A program made the position numbers and the translations under genes. A stretch of DNA of 64,000 nt, from assembly GCA_035541875.1 (NCBI GenBank), contig DATKML010000034.1:162278-226277 (forward strand). Direction: 5' to 3'. The DNA comes from JAJPHI01 sp035541875 (lineage in GTDB: Bacteria > Desulfobacterota > Binatia > Binatales > Binataceae). Under the pieces are notes generated by a model, which was given only the letters and a program-made list of their open reading frames with translations, ran no database searches and was not told the origin of the DNA. Below, in pieces: positions 16,151 to 24,956 of the stretch; position 1 is the first letter of the stretch; every line of letters starts with the position of its first letter.

Positions 16151-18457
16151 CTACTCTTTGGATAAATTATTAGAGCCGTAATTCGCGACCCACATATTTG
16201 CGCCGTCGAAAGCTAAACCTAGTGGATAGACACCGGCATTATAGTTACCAATTACCGATCCGTTGCTGGCCAGAAGTTTTGTGACGGTTGTACCGAGATT
16301 ATTCGCGACCCAGATATTGGATCCATCGAATGCGAGCGCCCTCGGAGTGTTGCCGACATTGTACGTGCCCACAATCTCCCCGTTTGAAGCCACAAGTTTA
16401 GTAACTGTGTTGTCTCCAGAATTAGCAACCCAGATGTTCGTCCCATCGAAAGCCAGGCCGAAAGGAGCGCTGCCAACACTATAACTGCCAACAACATCTC
16501 CAGTATCGATTCGAAGCTTCTTTACGGTGTTATCACCTAAGTTTGCAGTCCATATCGCAGTTCCATCAAAGACTATACCGATCGGCGAGACGTTGTGGTT
16601 GGAGCTCTCGAGGAATGCTCCGGTACTGGCGAGAAGCTTGGTTACCGAAGGACCAAAGGCGTTTGAGACCCAGATGTTGATACCATCGAACGCGATGCCA
16701 GCGGGGTTGCTCCCGGCGTAGTAAGTGCCAACGATCGCTCCGGTATCGGCCAACAGTTTCGTGACGGTGTTATCGCTGAAATTAGCGACCCAAATATAAC
16801 GGCCATCGAAAGCCAGACCCCAGGGATTGCTCCCGACCGCGTAAGTTCCAACTATTCCTCCAGTGCTGGCTGAAACCTTCGTAACCGTGTTATCGCCGTA
16901 GTTCGAAACCCATATGTTACGGCCGTCAAATACGACGCCGCGCGGGCGCTGACCTACGGCAATCGTTTGGCCGGTTTGATTGGCGGGGTACCACCGCAGC
17001 AGTGCAACTTGAAGTGGGCTCATAATCGAAGCTGCCGGGCCGCTGGTTCCGATTGCCCCCGTCGGCCCTAGGGGACCTTGAGCACCAGTCGAGCCTTCGG
17101 GGCCCATAGCACCTTGCACACCTTGTATTCCCATTGGCCCGGTGGGCGCGATTCCATCAGGACCGGTTGCTCCTGCCGCGCCCGTAGCCCCGACGATGCC
17201 GGTCGCTCCGGTAGGACCGGTAGGCCCCTGCAGGCCCTGCCCTCCGGGTGCGCCTGTTAGCCCTATGATAGTTCCCGCAGAACCAGTTGGTCCGGTTGGA
17301 CCAGTCGAGCCGTTAGCACCAACGGCGCCGTTTGATCCCTTAGAACCTTGAACTCCCTGCGGCCCTGTCGACCCCACGGGTCCTGGCGCTCCTAAAGGGC
17401 CTGTTACTCCAGTTGCTCCCGTCGAACCTCTAGCACCGGTAGCTCCGATCGGACCGGCTCCCCCTGGTGGCCCTACCGCTCCGACTGGTCCGATCGCTCC
17501 GGGGACTGTGCTGGCGAGGCCGGCAGCTCCTATGGAACCGGCAGGACCTTGCATCCCCCTTGAGCCTATCGCGCCGGCGACTCCCGACACACCTTGAGAC
17601 CCTGTAGCTCCGACAGGACCTGCGGTACCGGGAGATCCAGTGGCTCCGACCGGTCCATTCGCTCCTTGCGCACCTGTCGGACCGATACTGCCGGGAAGCC
17701 CTGGGTCACCCTTCACACCCGACGCTCCACTTGGTCCGACGTCTCCTAGCGCGCCAACCTCACCTACCGAACCAGGTGACCCCTCCGCCCCAATAGAACC
17801 AACCGCCCCGGCGATGCCCGGTTGTCCTTGCGCTCCCGTTTGCCCTTGGGAACCCATCTGTCCGTCCGGTCCAGGAACCCCAATCGATCCTGCCGGCCCC
17901 GCAGGACCTGTCGCCCCTGTGGCTCCCACGCCTCCGCCCGCAAGGTCAATTTCGGGTGGAAACAGATCGATTGGATAGCTCTGCGCGGCCTTACCGGTTG
18001 AGAGAACACGGCCGATAACCTGCCCGTTCGTGGGATAAGGCGACCCCGCGTCATGGCAATCACCCATAACGCTTGAGCTTATCTGTACGTAATCGCCTGC
18101 GGTTGTCCCACCATCAAAGACACAGCGCGTAGTGCTGCCCACTTGAATCTTGGCCAACCCGCGCGTCCCACAGCCACCCACACAGATGCCGATGGCACCA
18201 CCAGTCGAGGCTTTTGGGGTGATGGCGACGGTCGATGGAGCTTTCGTTAGCGACACCAGCCTACCCATCACCGTACCAGTAGTGGGGTCGTTCGCCATAG
18301 CTTCGAAAGGGAAGTCGACCGCGAGTGCGCTGGTCCCAGACAAAAGAATTGCCAATAAGATCGTGACGCCGATCCAGCTGGTCGATCCTCGAAGGATGTT
18401 CCGGAGCTGTTGGGGAAGCCCGGACATCAGGACAGAGGCAGGATTGACACCCCGCAT
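16151..18457 (-). CDS. secreted collagen-like protein with seven YVTN propeller repeats
   Basis: This is a 768-residue modular protein. An N-terminal signal or anchor (about 30-47, ILLAILLSGTSALA; a later Met at residue 11 is an alternative start) leads to a beta-rich domain with two Cys-containing motifs (IGICVGGCGTRG) and GDYVQISSSVMGDCHDAG. Then follow about 100 Gly-X-Y triplets (about 178-480), rich in GPTGPxG and GATG. The C-terminal third has seven repeats of the form P-x-G-hydrophobic-AFDG-x-x-IWVANxxDNTVTKL, likely a seven-bladed propeller. A paralogue lies 15 bases upstream. It is probably a cell-surface or extracellular structural protein; nothing catalytic is seen. Confidence 0.85.
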   Translation of the reverse strand: MRGVNPASVLMSGLPQQLRNILRGSTSWIGVTILLAILLSGTSALAVDFPFEAMANDPTTGTVMGRLVSLTKAPSTVAITPKASTGGAIGICVGGCGTRGLAKIQVGSTTRCVFDGGTTAGDYVQISSSVMGDCHDAGSPYPTNGQVIGRVLSTGKAAQSYPIDLFPPEIDLAGGGVGATGATGPAGPAGSIGVPGPDGQMGSQGQTGAQGQPGIAGAVGSIGAEGSPGSVGEVGALGDVGPSGASGVKGDPGLPGSIGPTGAQGANGPVGATGSPGTAGPVGATGSQGVSGVAGAIGSRGMQGPAGSIGAAGLASTVPGAIGPVGAVGPPGGAGPIGATGARGSTGATGVTGPLGAPGPVGSTGPQGVQGSKGSNGAVGANGSTGPTGPTGSAGTIIGLTGAPGGQGLQGPTGPTGATGIVGATGAAGATGPDGIAPTGPMGIQGVQGAMGPEGSTGAQGPLGPTGAIGTSGPAASIMSPLQVALLRWYPANQTGQTIAVGQRPRGVVFDGRNIWVSNYGDNTVTKVSASTGGIVGTYAVGSNPWGLAFDGRYIWVANFSDNTVTKLLADTGAIVGTYYAGSNPAGIAFDGINIWVSNAFGPSVTKLLASTGAFLESSNHNVSPIGIVFDGTAIWTANLGDNTVKKLRIDTGDVVGSYSVGSAPFGLAFDGTNIWVANSGDNTVTKLVASNGEIVGTYNVGNTPRALAFDGSNIWVANNLGTTVTKLLASNGSVIGNYNAGVYPLGLAFDGANMWVANYGSNNLSKE

Positions 18458-18472
18458 GGGCTAAGCGTCCAC

Positions 18473-20071
18473 CTACTCTTTAGAGAGGTTGTTGGCGCCG
18501 TAATTGGCGACCCAGATATTGGATCCATCAAAGGCAAGACCCTTCGGATTGGACCCGACGGTATAGGTGCCAAGGTTAGTGGCAGTGGTCGCCCTGAGTT
18601 TATTGAGAGTCCCGTCGCCGGAATTTGAGACCCACACATCGCCGCCATCGAATGCCACACTATTTGGATTCGTGCCGACGCCATAGGTACCAACGACAGC
18701 TCCGCTACTGGCCAGTAGCTTGGTGACGGTGTTATCACCTGAGTTTGCGATCCAAATGTTAGTTCCGTCGAAGGCAACGCCCAAAGGATTCGCACCGACC
18801 CCATAGGTGCCAACCACGGCCCCGCTGGATGAGGATAGTTTCGTGACAGTACTGTCCCCTGAATTAGCAACCCAGATATTGGACTCGTCGGTCGCCAACC
18901 CGTAAGGAGATGTGCCGACGTGAAAGACTCCTATCGATATGCCCGTGGCAGCCGCAAGCTCGGTTACGGTGCCGTCCCCGGCATTCGCGACCCAAATATT
19001 CGTGCCATCGAAGGCCACTCCAGCCGGGTTGGTGCCTACGCCATAGGTACCCACGACCGCTCCTGTCGCGGCCGACAGCTTAGTCACCGAATTGTCCGCA
19101 TAATTAGCCACCCAAAGATTCGTACCGTCGAATGCCAAGCCACAGGGCTGATGCCCCACCGAATAGGTGCCAACTATCTGTTGATCAACTGCGGACACCT
19201 TGGTGACGGTATGATCGCTTTGATTGGTTACCCAGATATTGGACCCGTCGAACGCCAACCCGGTCGGACCCGAGCCGACATTGATTGCTGTCTGACCGGT
19301 CTGGATCGCTGGATACCATCGCAGTAAAGCCACTTGGAGTGGGTTTAGACTCAATCCGCCAGGCCCAATGGGACCGGTTGCTCCCGCTGCTCCCGTTGGA
19401 CCCTGTGCGCCGGTGGCCCCGGTAGGCCCGGTCACTCCCTGCGGCCCCTGGGCCCCCGTCGGACCGGTTGGTCCAGCTGCACCTGTCGCCCCGGTTGCTC
19501 CCGTCGGACCTACGGGCCCCATAGGCCCGGTTGGTCCCGTTGCCCCCGATACAGCGATTATCTCCGGAGGAAACAGATCAATCGCATAAACTCCCGAGAC
19601 CGTTCCGGTAATAAGAACGCGACCGATAATTTGGCCGCTTTGTGGATAAGCGCTACCGCCGTCGTGGCATGCGCCATTTACCGTCGGACTAATTTGAACG
19701 TAATCGCCGGCCGTCGATGCTCCATCAAAAAAACAGCGGGCTCGGCCGCCTACCTGAATTCTCGCGCGACCATGAGTGCTGCACGAGCCAACGCAGACGC
19801 CGATCACCCCATCCATGGAGCCGGCCGCGGTAGTTATGGCTGTTGAGGGTGAGCCGGTGAGCGACACCAGCTTATTGATCAAGGTACCCGTGGTGGATTC
19901 GTTCTTGATGCTACCGAAGGAAAAGTTCGCGGCTAATGCCGTAGAACCGCCAGCGAGGAATAGCCAGAACAAAGCAAGCGGAGCGAGCCAACGACCCACC
20001 GGCATGGCTCTACGCACCCATCGGCTTCGCCTGCTTCCGTTCTTCAAATCTACATCTTGACCGCTCACCAC
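18473..20071 (-). CDS. secreted collagen-like protein with seven YVTN repeats, paralogue
   Basis: This 532-residue protein has the same plan as the downstream gene: signal segment (PVGRWLAPLALFWLFLAGG), beta-rich domain (GVCVGSCSTHGRARIQVGG; GDYVQISPTVNGACHDGG), a short collagen-like run of about 21 triplets (GATGPTGPMGPVGPTG), and seven propeller repeats such as NPLGVAFDGTNIWIANSGDNTVTKL. The start is a GTG at 20071 with a purine-rich stretch upstream; ATG at 20005 is an alternative. The main difference from its neighbour is a far shorter collagen segment. Together they look like a tandem duplication. Confidence 0.85.
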   Translation of the reverse strand: MVSGQDVDLKNGSRRSRWVRRAMPVGRWLAPLALFWLFLAGGSTALAANFSFGSIKNESTTGTLINKLVSLTGSPSTAITTAAGSMDGVIGVCVGSCSTHGRARIQVGGRARCFFDGASTAGDYVQISPTVNGACHDGGSAYPQSGQIIGRVLITGTVSGVYAIDLFPPEIIAVSGATGPTGPMGPVGPTGATGATGAAGPTGPTGAQGPQGVTGPTGATGAQGPTGAAGATGPIGPGGLSLNPLQVALLRWYPAIQTGQTAINVGSGPTGLAFDGSNIWVTNQSDHTVTKVSAVDQQIVGTYSVGHQPCGLAFDGTNLWVANYADNSVTKLSAATGAVVGTYGVGTNPAGVAFDGTNIWVANAGDGTVTELAAATGISIGVFHVGTSPYGLATDESNIWVANSGDSTVTKLSSSSGAVVGTYGVGANPLGVAFDGTNIWIANSGDNTVTKLLASSGAVVGTYGVGTNPNSVAFDGGDVWVSNSGDGTLNKLRATTATNLGTYTVGSNPKGLAFDGSNIWVANYGANNLSKE

Positions 20072-20559
20072 CCCACTCGGCCCCTTCCCTAGCTAATGGT
20101 CAAGAAATAGCGTCTCCTTGATATCATCTGGCCCGGAGCTTCTCCTTCGGCACCGCCAAAGTACAAAGAAAAAGACGAAGAGAGACGACTCTTAAGCAGC
20201 ATCATGCTTAGCAGCCGTCTTTACTTCAAGAATAAATTTTTCACTTATGGCTTATTCAGTAGACTCTAATTGACTACCAAACTCACATGCGTTGAAAACA
20301 GCTGCTCGGCCCTGACAAGAAAAGGAAAGCGACACACAGTGGCATTCGAAAAACTACAGGGCAACGAGAACCAACCGAACGATCTTTTTCCGCCGCCCCT
20401 CCCGGTCGCAGGAGATATCCGCCCTTCTTCCAGGACAAATGCCGCAATCGTTCCAATACAGAAGGAGATTGGTAAAGGTTGATTTGAAAGCTTGCGCCCA
20501 GGAGGGCGAGTTGCGCCAGGAGTGAGGTTGATAGAGTTCTGACGCTACCGGTACTGCGG
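20072..20559. other. intergenic region upstream of the collagen-propeller pair
   Basis: About 490 bases, AT-richer near 20.2 kb, sit between the collagen-like pair and the broken DUF4279 gene. A long imperfect inverted repeat lies near 20178-20221 (AGACGACT...AGCCGTCT). Short open frames here resemble nothing known to me. Confidence 0.4.
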
Positions 20560-21255
20560 TCAGTCGCAAACAGGCAGACCAAATTTCGCTTGTCCCGACT
20601 CTTTCCTCTTCCCGCAAGCACGAGATCTATGACGCGCTGAAATATGCAACGAAGCTTCGGCAACTTCGGGAAGATCGCTGGTTGCTATAGCCATCGATTT
20701 CGCTCGCGGTAACAGTTGCGTATCAGGCGCGTTGTTGATCTCATTCGGCCAAACCATCGGCGGGTCATCCTCCGCGATATATGCGAAGGCTCGATCAGGC
20801 TCAGCCTCATTTTCGACGACCTCATCTTCGAAACCGACGACGCCATCGTCGAGGTTGTTGTAACAGGGGTAGCAATCCAGATCGATCATAAGAAAATCAC
20901 CGCACCAACTAATGACGTCGGAGGGGATTTGGAAGCGTGATGTTCTTTCATCGCCTCCGAACAGGCCGCAGAAAGGCGTTGCCTGCTTTCAACTTGGAGC
21001 GAAAGCAAAGCTTCTCGCTTGGTATCGAGCATAGCGGTCAGCGCTTGCAGGTGCGCCGCGAGCCCAGCACTGTCTGATAAGCTGCTGCTGATCGACCACA
21101 GAGAATTCTTGCGAAACGGACCGTCAGGGTACCTCTTAGGGTCCACCTTGTCGCCAATATCGTACGAACGGGTAGGTTTGAGATCGAGAACCAGCGAGAT
21201 CAAATCAGCCAAAAGCTCGTCGCTGATTATTACTCAGGGAGGCCGCTGACCTCAT
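20560..21255 (-). pseudogene. DUF4279-like gene broken by two frameshifts
   Basis: Three frames of the minus strand together spell one DUF4279-like protein. From an ATG at 21255 (MRSAASL) the frame shifts near 21235 to VIISDELLADLISLVLDLKP, running through LWSISSSLSDSAGLAAHLQAL and LTAMLDTKREALLSLQVESR. Near 20980 it shifts again to FCGLFGGDERTSRFQIPSDV and IDLDCYPCYNNLDD, which fits the family's expected C-terminal strand-helix-strand. The third frame stays open to 20560 and may include unrelated codons. Either real decay or sequencing indels could explain this. Confidence 0.55.
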
Positions 21256-21266
21256 TCGTTAATCAC

Positions 21267-22076
21267 CTACTTCTCCTCGTACCATTTGATTGCGCCCTTC
21301 AGGCCGCGTTCTTTTTGCACGCCGCGGATTTCGTCGTTGCCGGGGCCGAAGTGGAAGATCGCATCGAACTCGGCACCCGCGAGGACGGTCGTGCGGAAGC
21401 CCCGAACATCCATCGCGCGATTGATAGCGGTCTTCTCAAGCCGCAGCTTTTGCGCCGGCACCTTGGTGACGCGCCGCGCGTAATCGTATGTCTCTTTTTC
21501 GAGATCGGCGGCAGGGAAGCATCGTGTGGCAAAGCCCATCGCTTCGGCTTCCTTGCCCGAGATCCGGCTGCCCGGCAGAAAGGCGAGATACTTCGTGCGA
21601 TGCGGTCCGACCATCCAATTCCAGAATGCACTGACGTAACCGGCGCCGGCGGGGATCGAAGGGAATCCGATACGCGCGTCGTCAGCGATGAAGATCATGT
21701 CGCAGGCGATACAGAGCTGGGTCGCTCCGGCGAGGCAATAGCCATGGACCATCGCGATCACCGGCTTCGGCAGATCGCGGAGCCGCAGCCAATGCTCGAC
21801 GTAGCGCTGGAGAAAGCGCTGGTCATCATCGAGCGTGAATTTTTCGGTCGAATAGCCGTCGCCCCATCCGCCGCTCAGATCGTAACCGGTTGAGAAGGCG
21901 CGTCCCGCGCCGCGGATAACAACAACCTTGATTTCGCGATCGCGCTCGATCTGATTCAGCGCCTCCGCAAATTCAGAGATCAGCGCCGGGGTCATCGCGT
22001 TGAGCTTCTCAGGGCGGTTCAGCGTGAGCGTGCCGACCAGGTTCTCTTTTTCGAGTTTGATATTGGTGAATTCCAT
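21267..22076 (-). CDS. enoyl-CoA hydratase/isomerase (crotonase)
   Basis: With the start MEFTNIKLEKENLVGTL, preceded by CTGGAG, the protein is 269 residues. A longer frame to 22202 runs into repeat DNA. Crotonase motifs are present: VVIRGAGRAFSTGYDL (first oxyanion strand) and VHGYCLAGATQLCIACDM. The catalytic Glu positions of classic hydratases are not obvious, so the reaction could be a hydration, isomerisation or hydrolysis of a CoA thioester. It is the divergent neighbour of an alcohol dehydrogenase. Confidence 0.8.
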   Translation of the reverse strand: MEFTNIKLEKENLVGTLTLNRPEKLNAMTPALISEFAEALNQIERDREIKVVVIRGAGRAFSTGYDLSGGWGDGYSTEKFTLDDDQRFLQRYVEHWLRLRDLPKPVIAMVHGYCLAGATQLCIACDMIFIADDARIGFPSIPAGAGYVSAFWNWMVGPHRTKYLAFLPGSRISGKEAEAMGFATRCFPAADLEKETYDYARRVTKVPAQKLRLEKTAINRAMDVRGFRTTVLAGAEFDAIFHFGPGNDEIRGVQKERGLKGAIKWYEEK

Positions 22077-22089
22077 TGCTTCGCTTCTC

Positions 22090-22182
22090 CAGGAGTCCGG
22101 GATTTCTCGCGCGACTTCGTTGCCGCACGTATCGCCCTGCACGCACTCGGCCCGCGTATGGCTTCGCGCGCGGGAATGACAA
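22090..22182. repeat. diverged copy of the dispersed palindromic repeat
   Basis: Between the crotonase and the alcohol dehydrogenase, GTCCGGGATTTCTCGCGCG leads to GCGCGCGGGAATGACA, echoing the ends of the 5.5-kb element. It covers most of the shared promoter region. Confidence 0.4.
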
Positions 22183-22306
22183 ACGGGCTGTGCCCATGAC
22201 AATCAGGGTATATCCAAACTTGCAAGCGGCGTCCCCACGATGCAACTGTGGAGCCGCGCCGCCGCATATAGTCTGCGCGAGAGAAACGAAGAGGAAATTT
22301 GAAGCG

Positions 22307-23392
22307 ATGAAAGCCGCGATCCTACGGGAAATCAATCAGCCACTGACGATCGAAGAGGTCGATATCGACAAGCCGCAAGCGCACGAGGTGCTCGTACGCA
22401 CCGTGGCGAGTGGCGTATGCCATAGCGATTTGCATGTTGTGCACGGCTCACTACCGGCTCGCCCACCTGCAATCCTGGGCCACGAACCTGCCGGAATTAT
22501 CGAGGCAGTGGGTGACGCCGTCACCTCGGTAAAGCCCGGCGATCACGTTATCGCGTGCACGTCGATCTATTGCGGTAGCTGTACGCAGTGCCGTCTCGGC
22601 CGGCCTCATCTATGCACCAATCGCGCCGATTGTCAGCGCCCGCGCGATTCGCAGCCGCGCCTCGCGCAGAAGGGGATTCGCGTCACGCAGTTCGCGGATC
22701 TGGGCTCGTTCGCAGAGCAGATGCTGCTGCATGAGCGGGCGGTGCTGAAAATCGCTGACGATATTCCACTCGATCGCGCGGCACTGCTCGGATGTGCCGT
22801 GACGACCGGTGTCGGTGCTGCGTTGAACACCGCGCAGGTCGCTCCTGGTTCATCGGTCGCGGTCTTCGGATGCGGCGGCGTGGGTATCTCGATTATCCAG
22901 GGCGCCCGGATCGCCGGGGCGCGCCAGATAATCGCCGTCGACATTCGCGATAACAAGCTCGAAACAGCCAAGCATTTCGGCGCGACCCATACGATTAACG
23001 GCAATGCGGGCGACACTGTCCGTGCTATCAAGAAACTCAGCGACGGCGGCGTGGACTTCTCCTTCGACGCGATTGGGAATGCCAAGGTAATCGAGCAGTG
23101 CATCTACTGCCTGTCGCCGCGCGGCCTTGCGACCTTGGTCGGCGCGATTCCGCCGGGGCAGAAGATCGAATTCGACCCGAACCATCTGTTCATCGAGAAG
23201 CGCCTCCAGGGCAGCTACATGGGGTCGAACCGGTTCCATCTCGATATGCCGAAATATCTCGACCTCTATCGGCAGGGGCGGCTCAACCTCGACGACATGA
23301 TCAGCCGGCGCGCGCCACTGAGCGATATCAATGATGCGTTCCGCGCGATGGAAGCGGGCGAGGTAACGCGAACGGTTCTGACTTTCAACTAG
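22307..23392 (+). CDS. zinc-dependent alcohol dehydrogenase
   Basis: The 361-residue start MKAAILREINQPLTIEEV follows GAGGAAA at a good distance; a longer frame to 22076 is repeat-derived. Catalytic zinc residues are VCHSDLHVVHG and GHEPAGIIEAVG. Structural zinc cysteines are in CGSCTQCRLGRPHLC. The NAD(P) site is VAVFGCGGVGISIIQGA. It oxidises an alcohol or reduces an aldehyde and resembles the class III / long-chain Zn-ADH group. It is followed by a small gamma-glutamylcyclotransferase-like gene with a 4-base gap. Confidence 0.88.
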   Translation: MKAAILREINQPLTIEEVDIDKPQAHEVLVRTVASGVCHSDLHVVHGSLPARPPAILGHEPAGIIEAVGDAVTSVKPGDHVIACTSIYCGSCTQCRLGRPHLCTNRADCQRPRDSQPRLAQKGIRVTQFADLGSFAEQMLLHERAVLKIADDIPLDRAALLGCAVTTGVGAALNTAQVAPGSSVAVFGCGGVGISIIQGARIAGARQIIAVDIRDNKLETAKHFGATHTINGNAGDTVRAIKKLSDGGVDFSFDAIGNAKVIEQCIYCLSPRGLATLVGAIPPGQKIEFDPNHLFIEKRLQGSYMGSNRFHLDMPKYLDLYRQGRLNLDDMISRRAPLSDINDAFRAMEAGEVTRTVLTFN

Positions 23393-23396
23393 GTTC

Positions 23397-23744
23397 GTGG
23401 CCGCGCCAACCGAAGATTCGAGCCTGTTCGTATACGGCAGCCTCGTCGATGAGGCCCATCGGATCGAGATTATTGGGCGGCGCGTCAGCGCGATCGCAGC
23501 AAGTTTGCATGACTACGAACGCGGGCGTGGACGGCACTATTTCATCCGTCCATGCCCGCGTGCCGTTACTGATGGCTTCATTCTGCTCGACCTGAGCGAG
23601 AGCGATTTCGCGACGCTCGACGAGTACGAGGAGATCCCGACGCTCTATACTCGCGAAAAGGTCAGCGTCAAATTGGCGGATGGTACCGACGCACGATGCT
23701 GGGTCTATCTGCCGACACCCATCACGCTCTCCTCGTCATCCTGA
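23397..23744 (+). CDS. gamma-glutamylcyclotransferase / AIG2-like protein
   Basis: A 115-residue small domain starting at GTG. FVYGSL is the family's substrate-binding YGSL motif, and LDEYEEIP supplies the conserved acidic residue. Enzymes of this fold release 5-oxoproline from gamma-glutamyl amines. It lies 4 bases after the alcohol dehydrogenase stop, so it is probably co-transcribed. Its last few codons read into the start of a dispersed repeat, so the true C-terminus may have been altered by that insertion. Confidence 0.75.
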   Translation: MAAPTEDSSLFVYGSLVDEAHRIEIIGRRVSAIAASLHDYERGRGRHYFIRPCPRAVTDGFILLDLSESDFATLDEYEEIPTLYTREKVSVKLADGTDARCWVYLPTPITLSSSS

Positions 23745-23840
23745 GCGCAGTGAGCAACGTGAACGTAGCGAACGGATCTCGGGCAGCTTCGCGAGTCTTG
23801 CACTCGCGAAGCCGGTACCGGTTCTTCGTTCGCGAAGCGT
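23733..23840. repeat. dispersed repeat copy, CGTCATCCTGAGCG type
   Basis: The block begins CGTCATCCTGAGCGCAGTG and continues GAACGTAGCGAACGGATC with palindromic GCTTCGCGAGTC...GACTCG-like pieces. It overlaps the end of the gamma-glutamylcyclotransferase gene and sits before the convergent crotonase. Confidence 0.55.
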
Positions 23841-23847
23841 TCCTTCC

Positions 23848-24687
23848 TTAGAACTTCCCGAGTAGTCCGTTCAGTTCCTGGATCTTGAGTTCGCCCTCGC
23901 GCGTCTGGCCACCGATCTGCAGGAACTTCTCCATCGCTTGGCGGCCGCTCTCGGTCCGGACGAGTTGCTGAAACAGGTAGCTCTCGTCGCGGAAGCCGTC
24001 CGCCAGAGGCTTTTCAGCCGAGTTGATAGCCTGCTTGGTAAGCCGTACCGCCTCGATCGGAAATGACGCTATCCGCTGCGCGATCCAATCGACATAAGAA
24101 CCAATCTCGCCCGGCGCGAAGGCCCGATTCAGATAGCCCCAGCGCTCCGCGGTCTCCGCATCCATATCGATACCGCCGAGGATTACCTCGATCGCCCGAT
24201 TACGACCAATCAGTCGCGGCATCCGCTGGGTCCCGGTCCCTCCCGGCAGAATCCCGAGCGGCACCTCCATCTGGTTCACGATAGTCTTGCCCCGGACGCC
24301 GAAGCGCATATCGCAGGACATCGCGAGTTCCGATCCGCCACCACCAACGCGCCCCTCTAGCTGCGCGATCGTGATTTTATCCATCAGGCGGAAGCGCTCG
24401 CACATATCGTGGTAGAAGGCGTTGGCATAATCCTCGTGGCGTGCCGGTTTGTCCGTCGGGAACTTGAGGATCGAACTCACATCGAAGTGCGCGATAAAAA
24501 ACTCAGGATTGGCGCTACGAAGCACCACGACCAGCAGGTCAGGATCTTTCGCGAGTTCGTCGGAAAGTCGCACCAAATCTTCGAGCAGCGGCGGCGTGAT
24601 GATATTGATCGGCGGGTTGTTGATCGTCGCATAGGCAACCTTGCCCTGCACTACCACTTTGATCGCGTTGTAACCTTCGAAAGCCAT
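23848..24687 (-). CDS. enoyl-CoA hydratase/isomerase family protein
   Basis: This 279-residue crotonase has LEGRVGGGGSELAMSCDM in place of the usual G-x-A-x-G-G-G helix start, and VPLGILPGGTGTQRMPRLIG in the second active-site region, where the GGTQRLPR-type motif is well conserved. It is a different subgroup from the gene at 21267. It probably acts on a CoA thioester in degradation. It is a single minus-strand gene, convergent with the cyclotransferase gene. Confidence 0.82.
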   Translation of the reverse strand: MAFEGYNAIKVVVQGKVAYATINNPPINIITPPLLEDLVRLSDELAKDPDLLVVVLRSANPEFFIAHFDVSSILKFPTDKPARHEDYANAFYHDMCERFRLMDKITIAQLEGRVGGGGSELAMSCDMRFGVRGKTIVNQMEVPLGILPGGTGTQRMPRLIGRNRAIEVILGGIDMDAETAERWGYLNRAFAPGEIGSYVDWIAQRIASFPIEAVRLTKQAINSAEKPLADGFRDESYLFQQLVRTESGRQAMEKFLQIGGQTREGELKIQELNGLLGKF

Positions 24688-24956
24688 GCTCTTCTCCTCA
24701 AGCGAAGTAACTAACTCCTGTTCTCATGGGTGGGCGACTTCGCATCGATTGTCAAATCGAGAGCTGCGCCTCCTCCTGCCAAGCGACGGCTAAAGCCTAT
24801 CCATAGCGGTTCTAATCGCTGCAATTCGGCAACCATTTCCCCTGTACATCATCCCAGACAATGTGCCATGCTCTCTGCTGCCATTGACAAAGAAACGAAC
24901 GATTGTTTTGAATGATGTTTGTTTCACGCAATGAGCTTTACGGGAGCGAATGGAGA

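Noticed and set aside
17640..17978. 112-codon plus-strand proline-rich frame
   Set aside because: It is the complement of the collagen-like repeats, which explains the Pro-rich periodicity.
20178..20221. Long imperfect inverted repeat
   Set aside because: It has mismatches and no T-run in the expected place; no adjacent gene ends there, so I did not call a terminator.
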